A DNA stretch of 6,073 nt, taken from an uncultured Collinsella sp. (lineage in GTDB: Bacteria > Actinomycetota > Coriobacteriia > Coriobacteriales > Coriobacteriaceae). Of this stretch, positions 1 through 6,073 are shown one piece after another. Each line of letters begins with the position of its first letter. Positions within the stretch are counted from its first letter, which is position 1. Location: assembly GCA_900550815.1 (NCBI GenBank), contig URTW01000125.1, positions 1 through 6,073 of the forward strand. The letters are read 5' to 3'. The notes below the pieces were generated by a model. The model searched no databases. It saw only the letters and a program-made list of their open reading frames with translations, and had not been told where the DNA came from. A program made the translations under genes and the position numbers.

Positions 1-568
1 CGGCGCGGCCTACTCTCCGACCTCCGTCAATTCCAGTACCGATGGTCAGATCTACTTGCAGTCCGAGCTCTTCTTCCAGGGCCAGCGCCCGGCAGTCGAC
101 GTGGGCATTTCCGTGTCCCGCGTCGGTGGCGACGCGCAGACCAAGGCTATGAAGCAGGTCGCCGGCAACCTCCGTCTGGACCTCGCTTCCTATCAGGAGC
201 TCGCTGGCTTTACGCAGTTCGGCTCCGACCTCGACGAGGCTACTCAGAAGCAGCTGACCCACGGTGCTCGCATGACCGAGCTCCTGAAGCAGCCGCGTTA
301 CAAGCCGTTTGAGGTTGGCGAGCAGATCGTTACGCTGTTCGCTGGCAACGAGGGCTTCCTGGATGACCTGGAGATCGCCGACGTGCTGCCCTTCCGTGCC
401 GAGCTCATCGAGTACATGGACAATGGCTTTGGTTCGCTGCTCGACAAGGTTCGCGCCAAGAAGATCGATGATGACACCAAGGCTGAGCTCTTGCGCGTCA
501 TCGGCGACTTCAAGCAGCAGTTCATGGCCAAGCACCATTCGGATGTTTCTGGATCAGAGGAGAACTAA
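1..568 (+). CDS. atpA: ATP synthase F1 subunit alpha, C-terminal part (5' truncated by window edge)
   Basis: This is the C-terminal 188 codons of the F1 alpha subunit, read in the frame starting at base 2. Alpha alternates with beta in the catalytic hexamer and supplies residues to the beta catalytic sites. Visible landmarks are STDGQIYL (bases 35-58), the RPAVDVGISVSRVGG block (86-130) whose Arg codon at 119-121 is the conserved arginine finger (E. coli Arg376), and the C-terminal helical domain (QELAGFTQFGSDLDEATQKQL onward, about 194-565). The true start lies outside the window; the TTG at 56 is an internal Leu codon, not a start. Oddity: the segment before DGQ reads AYSPTSVNSST where the family almost always has AYIPTNVISIT (see findings). 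The stop TAA is at 566-568, and the last codons contain the Shine-Dalgarno of atpG, so the two genes are probably translationally linked. Identity is certain; only the 5' edge is odd. Confidence 0.97.
   Translation, partial: GAAYSPTSVNSSTDGQIYLQSELFFQGQRPAVDVGISVSRVGGDAQTKAMKQVAGNLRLDLASYQELAGFTQFGSDLDEATQKQLTHGARMTELLKQPRYKPFEVGEQIVTLFAGNEGFLDDLEIADVLPFRAELIEYMDNGFGSLLDKVRAKKIDDDTKAELLRVIGDFKQQFMAKHHSDVSGSEEN
556..562 (+). promoter_or_regulatory. Ribosome binding site of atpG
   Basis: AGAGGAG lies inside the last codons of atpA, with AGGAG at 558-562 and 11 nt to the ATG at 574. It fixes the atpG start and means that ribosomes finishing atpA pass over it. Confidence 0.7.
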
Positions 569-573
569 GCCCC

Positions 574-2936
<2,363 letters not shown>

Positions 2937-2939
2937 GTT

Positions 2940-3332
2940 ATGCGTATCCGCATCGTGTGCCCCGTGAGCTGCGCCTATGAGGGCGACGCTGCGTTTGTGT
3001 CGATTCCGTCCACGGATGGCGAGTTTGGCGTTCTGCCTGCTCACTCCAGCGAGATCTGCACGATCGACCGCGGTTACGTTCGCGTTTCCGATAAGGCCAT
3101 GGGCACTGTCGACCACACGTTTGCCGTGGCCGGCGGCTATGTCCAGGTTGCGGACGATGTCGTGACCGTTCTCGCCGAGCGTGCTTGCGATTTGGCGACC
3201 GTCGATGCCGACAAGCTTAAAGCTGATATTCAAGGTTTTGAAGAGAAGCTGGGTAATTTGTCGGAGGATGATGCACGCCGCGCCTACCTCTATAATGAAA
3301 TCGCATGGTGTAAGCTCAAGCTTGCCCAATAG
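2940..3332 (+). CDS. atpC: ATP synthase F1 subunit epsilon
   Basis: Epsilon joins gamma at the foot of the central stalk, contacts the c-ring and, in many bacteria, inhibits ATP hydrolysis through its C-terminal helices. The 130-residue product has the N-terminal beta-sandwich (1 to about 85) with the family segments YEGDAAFVSIPSTDGEFGVLPAH (13-35) and FAVAGGYVQVADDVVTVLAE (61-80), followed by two predicted helices (about 88-104 and 109-129). The Bacillus-type ATP-binding motif (I/L)DxxRA is not clearly kept: the matching place reads VDADKLKA (88-95), so ATP-dependent relief of inhibition cannot be assumed. Five cysteines (7, 11, 40, 83, 124) are many for so short a protein and would suit an anaerobic cytoplasm. 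It is the last gene of the atp operon and is followed by a strong terminator. Confidence 0.95.
   Translation: MRIRIVCPVSCAYEGDAAFVSIPSTDGEFGVLPAHSSEICTIDRGYVRVSDKAMGTVDHTFAVAGGYVQVADDVVTVLAERACDLATVDADKLKADIQGFEEKLGNLSEDDARRAYLYNEIAWCKLKLAQ
3268..3296 (+). promoter_or_regulatory. Possible sigma70-type promoter inside atpC, upstream of murA
   Basis: A perfect TATAAT (3291-3296) lies in the atpC coding sequence, 17 nt after a weak -35 candidate ATGATG (3268-3273, three of six consensus bases). In this GC-rich DNA a perfect -10 hexamer is uncommon, and its place just upstream of murA is suggestive. It is also explained by the in-frame codons for Tyr-Asn, so chance is quite possible. A transcript from about 3303 would still have to pass the terminator at 3369-3407 to reach murA. 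Confidence 0.25.
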
Positions 3333-3368
3333 TCAAACGATTTAGCGTTCGACCATTTGCGAACACAT

Positions 3369-3407
3369 CATGCCCGGGATGGCCCAGCCACCCCGGGCAT
3401 GCTTTTT
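3369..3407 (+). terminator. Intrinsic terminator of the ATP synthase operon
   Basis: A perfect 10-bp GC-rich stem (CATGCCCGGG at 3369-3378 with CCCGGGCATG at 3392-3401) is followed by C and five T (3403-3407). The 13-nt loop can fold further with TGG/CCA (3380-3382 and 3388-3390) beyond one A-C mismatch. This is a strong Rho-independent terminator placed 36 nt after the atpC stop. Confidence 0.9.
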
Positions 3408-3414
3408 GAAAGGG
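3408..3414 (+). promoter_or_regulatory. Ribosome binding site of murA (weak), deciding a TTG start
   Basis: GAAAGGG lies 6 nt upstream of the TTG at 3421. A TAG stop in the same frame at 3415-3417 rules out any longer protein, and the first in-frame ATG would remove the active-site Lys22-Asn23. The TTG is therefore effectively forced. Confidence 0.7.
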
Positions 3415-3420
3415 TAGACC

Positions 3421-4704
3421 TTGGATATTATCCGCGTTGAGGGTGGCCACGCCATCGGAGGCTCCGTGCCCGTTTCGGGCGCCAAGAACTCCGCGCTCAA
3501 ACTCATGGCGGCAACGCTTCTGGCGCCGGGCAAGACGACGCTGCAGAACGTGCCCGATATTTCCGATGTTCACGTGATGGGCAAGGTGCTCAAGGGCATG
3601 GGCGCTACGATCGATGTTCTCGACGAGCACACGCTCGAGATTGATACCTCTCAGGTCGATTCATGGGAGGCCCCCTACGAGCTCGTTGCCAAGATGCGCG
3701 CTTCCACCGCCGTCATGGGACCCCTGCTGGGCCGCTTCCATCGCGCCAAAATTGCCATGCCGGGCGGCTGCAACCTGGGTGCTCGCAAGATCGATATGCA
3801 CATTCTTGGTCTTGAGGCCCTGGGCGTTGAGTTCGATACCGCCCACGGTTACATCAACGCTAATGCGCCCCAAGGTCTGCGCGGTACCACCGTCACGCTC
3901 GAGTTCGCCAGCGTCGGTGCGACCGAGAACCTCATCATGGCCTCTGTGCGCGCACAGGGCACCACGGTTATCGATAATGCCGCCCGCGAGCCCGAGATCG
4001 TCGATCTCGCTAACATGCTCAACGAGATGGGCGCCAAGATTGTCGGCGCCGGTACGCCCGTCGTGACTATCGAAGGCGTGGAAGAGCTCCATCCCGTTAC
4101 CCATCGCGTGGTGGGCGACCGCATCGAGGCCGGTACCTTTATCGTTGCCGGTGCGTTGATGGCCGACGATCGCGGTGTCGATGTCACGGGCTTTTGCCCC
4201 ATTCACTTGGGCATGGTGCTCAAGAAGATGGAGCTCATGGGTATCGATTGCGAGCGCGTCGAGGATGGTGTCCATGTGAACCGTGCCGAGCGTATCAAGC
4301 CGGTCGACATCCAGACGCTTCCGTTCCCCGGCTTCCCGACGGACATGCAGGCGCAGATTATGGTACTCTCCGCCCTTGCCGACGGCAGTTCCGTTATTAC
4401 CGAGAACATCTTCGAGAATCGCTTTATGTTTGCCTCTGAGCTGGTGCGCATGGGTGCCGACATTCGTATCGAGAGCCATCATGCCATGATTCATGGCGTC
4501 AAGGGCTTCTCGGGTGCACAGGTTACCTCGCCCGATCTGCGCGGCGGAGCGGCCCTCGTCGTAGCGGGCTTGATCGCCGACGGGACGACCGAGGTTTCGG
4601 CTATCCATCACATCAAGCGCGGCTACGAGCAGTTTGTCGAAAAGCTGCAGGCGCTCGGTGCGCATGTCGAGCATGCTACCGTCCCCGATCCCGTCATCTA
4701 CTAA
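3421..4704 (+). CDS. murA: UDP-N-acetylglucosamine 1-carboxyvinyltransferase (MurA)
   Basis: MurA transfers the enolpyruvyl group of phosphoenolpyruvate to UDP-GlcNAc, the first committed cytoplasmic step of peptidoglycan synthesis. The 427-residue protein is of normal length and has the two-domain EPSP-synthase-like fold. Visible active-site features are GAKNSALK (20-27) with Lys22 and Asn23, KMRAS (91-95) with Arg93, and the mobile-loop AMPGGC (112-117) with Cys117, equivalent to E. coli Cys115. This Cys is the residue alkylated by fosfomycin; its presence predicts that the target can react with that drug, unlike enzymes with Asp here. Also present are Arg122, and FPTDMQAQ (305-312) with Asp308 as the likely general base. 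The TTG start is forced by an upstream in-frame stop. It follows the atp terminator closely and lies 12 nt before an LCP gene, so the two probably form a cell-envelope operon. Some Gram-positives carry a second paralogue (murZ); I cannot tell whether this genome does. Confidence 0.97.
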   Translation: MDIIRVEGGHAIGGSVPVSGAKNSALKLMAATLLAPGKTTLQNVPDISDVHVMGKVLKGMGATIDVLDEHTLEIDTSQVDSWEAPYELVAKMRASTAVMGPLLGRFHRAKIAMPGGCNLGARKIDMHILGLEALGVEFDTAHGYINANAPQGLRGTTVTLEFASVGATENLIMASVRAQGTTVIDNAAREPEIVDLANMLNEMGAKIVGAGTPVVTIEGVEELHPVTHRVVGDRIEAGTFIVAGALMADDRGVDVTGFCPIHLGMVLKKMELMGIDCERVEDGVHVNRAERIKPVDIQTLPFPGFPTDMQAQIMVLSALADGSSVITENIFENRFMFASELVRMGADIRIESHHAMIHGVKGFSGAQVTSPDLRGGAALVVAGLIADGTTEVSAIHHIKRGYEQFVEKLQALGAHVEHATVPDPVIY

Positions 4705-4705
4705 T

Positions 4706-4716
4706 ACAGGTTGCCT
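4706..4716 (+). promoter_or_regulatory. Ribosome binding site and start choice for the LCP gene
   Basis: ACAGG (4706-4710) is 6 nt before ATG 4717, a workable spacing, but directly abuts the in-frame TTG at 4711, which leaves no spacing for initiation. The murA stop TAA (4702-4704) is in the same frame, so only these two starts are plausible. I choose the ATG at 4717. Confidence 0.7.
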
Positions 4717-5952
4717 ATGTTTAATAAAAAGCCCCTCGCGGATACCACCACCCGAAGACCCTCAACTGGTGCGCAGGCCAAGATCTACAGTCGCGATAAC
4801 GTGGCTCGCTATTCCGAGCGCGCTCGTCAACGTCGCCGTAGCCACACGATTCGTCACGTCGCGCTCATTGTCGTGCTTGGCGTGCTGCTGAGTGCCACTA
4901 CCGCTGCCGGCCTGTGGTTTGCCACCATTATGGGCAAGCTCGGCGATTCTAATGTCATTACCGACAATCTGCGTCGGGTTCTGGTTGACACCGATGAGGC
5001 AAAGGATCCGTTCTACGCGCTGCTTCTTGGCACCGATGGCCGTCCGGGCGAGGATACGTATCGTGCCGACTCGATTATCCTGGCACGCATCGACCCCACG
5101 CAAAAGCAGGCGACGCTCATTTCCGTTCCGCGCGACACCAAGGTCGAGTACAAGGGCGAGACCATGAAGATCAACGCCTGCCATACCGTTGGCGGCGCCG
5201 AGGCCATGGTCGAGGCGGTCAACGAGCTGTGCGGTGTTCAGATTTCCCACTATGCCGAGGTCAGCTTCGACGGTATGCAGGCACTGATTGATTCGGTTGG
5301 CGGTATCGACATTAACGCAACCGATGATGTTGACGACCCCGAGCACCTGGATATTAAGATTACCGCTGGCCAGCAGCATATGGACGGTGCCACCGCCCTT
5401 ACCTATGCCCGCTGCCGCTACACCTATGCCGACGGCGATTACACGCGCATGCGCCACCAGCGTCAGGTGCTTGGCGCCCTTGCCAACCAGATTCTCAATA
5501 ACTTCGATGCCACGAAGATCTTTGGCCTGGTTAATTCGCTGTCCGATATGCTCGTAACCGATATGAGCGTTCAGGATATCGTGGCTACGGTCAACGCCAT
5601 GCGCGGTATGGATGTCGACGGTATCTACTCGGCCAACCTGCCCTCGTACGCCGACGACAGCACCATGATCGACGGTGTGAGCTACGTCTTTGTCTACGAG
5701 GACGAGCTCAAGGAAATGATGGAGCGCGTCGACGCCGGCAAGGACCCCAAGGGTCCCAACACCATGGGCCTTTCCGACGGTTCCAGCTCTACGATCGGCG
5801 ACCTGAACAACAACACGTCTGACGACTACGCAAACGGTACCGCAACCTCATCGGTCAGCTCTGACGATTCCGATGACTCAAGCGATTCGAGCGATTCGGA
5901 CTACTACGAAGAGCCCACCGGCGACGGCAACGGCTACGAAGCCAACTACTAA
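4717..5952 (+). CDS. LytR-CpsA-Psr (LCP) family cell-wall glycopolymer transferase
   Basis: LCP proteins are membrane-anchored enzymes that move glycopolymers from undecaprenyl-phosphate carriers to peptidoglycan or, in some Actinobacteria, to surface glycoproteins. From ATG 4717 the product is 411 residues: a basic cytoplasmic head (about 1-47, with RQRRRSHTIR at 37-46), one membrane helix (about 48-71) and an extracellular part. The LCP domain (about 98-258) shows ALLLGTDGRPGEDTYRADSIILARID (101-126) with the conserved GTD Asp107, Arg116 and Asp118, then ATLISVPRD (132-140), the YAEVSFDGMQALIDSVGGIDI block (179-199) and YTRMRHQRQVL (242-252) with Arg244 and Arg249. These match lipid-pyrophosphate-binding Arg/Asp positions of the family. 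Residues about 345-411 form a low-complexity tail rich in Ser, Asp, Asn and Gly. Three cysteines (155, 172, 233) lie in the extracellular domain. The acceptor and glycopolymer cannot be told from sequence. It is probably co-transcribed with murA. Confidence 0.92.
   Translation: MFNKKPLADTTTRRPSTGAQAKIYSRDNVARYSERARQRRRSHTIRHVALIVVLGVLLSATTAAGLWFATIMGKLGDSNVITDNLRRVLVDTDEAKDPFYALLLGTDGRPGEDTYRADSIILARIDPTQKQATLISVPRDTKVEYKGETMKINACHTVGGAEAMVEAVNELCGVQISHYAEVSFDGMQALIDSVGGIDINATDDVDDPEHLDIKITAGQQHMDGATALTYARCRYTYADGDYTRMRHQRQVLGALANQILNNFDATKIFGLVNSLSDMLVTDMSVQDIVATVNAMRGMDVDGIYSANLPSYADDSTMIDGVSYVFVYEDELKEMMERVDAGKDPKGPNTMGLSDGSSSTIGDLNNNTSDDYANGTATSSVSSDDSDDSSDSSDSDYYEEPTGDGNGYEANY
5848..5901 (+). 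repeat. Ser/Asp low-complexity repeat tract in the LCP tail
   Basis: Residues 378-395 of the LCP protein contain 10 Ser and 7 Asp in 18 positions. The DNA includes an exact 9-bp tandem copy AGCGATTCG (5881-5889 and 5890-5898). The tract is in frame and could change length by slippage in 9-bp steps without a frameshift. Confidence 0.8.
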
Positions 5953-5980
5953 GTTACGGCGTTTTACCAAACGCCGTAAC
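5953..5980 (+). terminator. Perfect 12-bp hairpin abutting the LCP stop codon
   Basis: GTTACGGCGTTT (5953-5964) and AAACGCCGTAAC (5969-5980) form a perfect 12-bp stem with the 4-nt loop TACC, starting at the first base after the TAA stop. No T-tract follows (GGCTCGACG), so it is not a classical intrinsic terminator. It may be a U-less terminator or a 3'-end stabiliser of the murA-LCP mRNA; the structure is clear, the role is inference. Confidence 0.55.
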
Positions 5981-6022
5981 GGCTCGACGCTGCGCGCCGC
6001 CCAAGGCGACAAATTGTCATTC

Positions 6023-6064
6023 AAAAGGCAGGGCATGACCAGAAGGACACAGCCCTGCCATTTT
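6023..6064. terminator. Bidirectional intrinsic terminator
   Basis: An 8-bp GC-rich stem (GGCAGGGC 6027-6034 with GCCCTGCC 6052-6059) with a 17-nt loop is preceded by AAAA (6023-6026) and followed by A then TTTT (6061-6064). On the + strand it ends the murA-LCP unit. On the - strand the stem is followed directly by four T, so it could also end a convergent gene lying beyond the window. Confidence 0.75.
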
Positions 6065-6073
6065 CATGCCAGC

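Larger units (their letters stand above)
3333..3420 (+). other. atpC-murA intergenic region
   Basis: These 88 nt hold the atp terminator, a small imperfect inverted repeat (GTTCG 3347-3351 with CGAAC 3360-3364, 8-nt loop) and the murA ribosome binding site. I see no recognisable promoter between the terminator and murA; only 13 nt separate the T-tract from the start codon. Confidence 0.7.
5953..6073. other. Non-coding 3' region after the LCP gene
   Basis: These 121 nt contain the two hairpins listed separately. Between them (5981-6022) I see no gene, tRNA or promoter that I can support, and no start of another gene appears before the window ends. Confidence 0.6.

Noticed and set aside
56..568. 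Start of a 170-residue protein at TTG 56
   Set aside because: The frame is open to the window edge and continues the alpha subunit; TTG 56 is an internal Leu codon.
3238..3259. TTGAAG and TAATTT as a promoter pair within atpC
   Set aside because: The spacing is only 10 nt, too short for a sigma70-type promoter.
3347..3364. GTTCG/CGAAC inverted repeat as a LexA (SOS) operator
   Set aside because: Gram-positive LexA boxes have the half-sites in the opposite order (CGAAC then GTTCG with a 4-nt centre); here the order is inverted and the spacer is 8 nt.
3661..4674. A 337-codon open frame on the minus strand opposite murA, with similar ones at 565-1353 and 4762-5457
   Set aside because: The same antisense shadow effect; the translations lack recognisable domains, and the plus-strand genes are certain.

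Overview
The window is a GC-rich chromosomal segment with one continuous gene array on the + strand: the 3' part of atpA, complete atpG, atpD and atpC (F1 sector of an F-type ATP synthase), then murA and a LytR-CpsA-Psr (LCP) family gene, ending in non-coding DNA with two hairpins. The proteins suggest an actinobacterial lineage. The beta subunit has the DPLASSS and VGEEHYRVA segments typical of Actinobacteria. The strong GC preference at third positions and the atpC-murA-LCP order fit Coriobacteriia (a Collinsella- or Olsenella-like gut anaerobe). That taxonomic call is inference from protein character, not from a search.

Layout: bases 1-3332 carry the ATP synthase genes, packed with a 5-nt gap (atpA/atpG), a 1-nt overlap (atpG/atpD, TAATG) and a 3-nt gap (atpD/atpC), each start preceded by a purine-rich Shine-Dalgarno. 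Bases 3333-3420 hold a strong intrinsic terminator closing the ATP synthase operon. Its U-tract ends only 13 nt before the TTG start of murA. murA (3421-4704) and the LCP gene (4717-5952) are 12 nt apart and look co-transcribed. Bases 5953-6073 hold a perfect 12-bp hairpin directly after the LCP stop codon and a second hairpin flanked by A and T tracts that can terminate transcription on both strands.

Functionally there are two modules. Alpha, beta, gamma and epsilon form the catalytic head and central stalk that interconvert ATP and ion-motive force. MurA makes the first committed peptidoglycan precursor, and LCP enzymes transfer lipid-linked glycopolymers onto peptidoglycan or glycoproteins, so the second unit is a small cell-envelope operon.

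I found no previously undescribed system. The most unusual observations are an apparently divergent alpha-subunit phosphate-site segment at the left edge, the absence of promoter space between the atp terminator and murA, a Ser/Asp-rich tail on the LCP protein, and the paired 3' hairpins.
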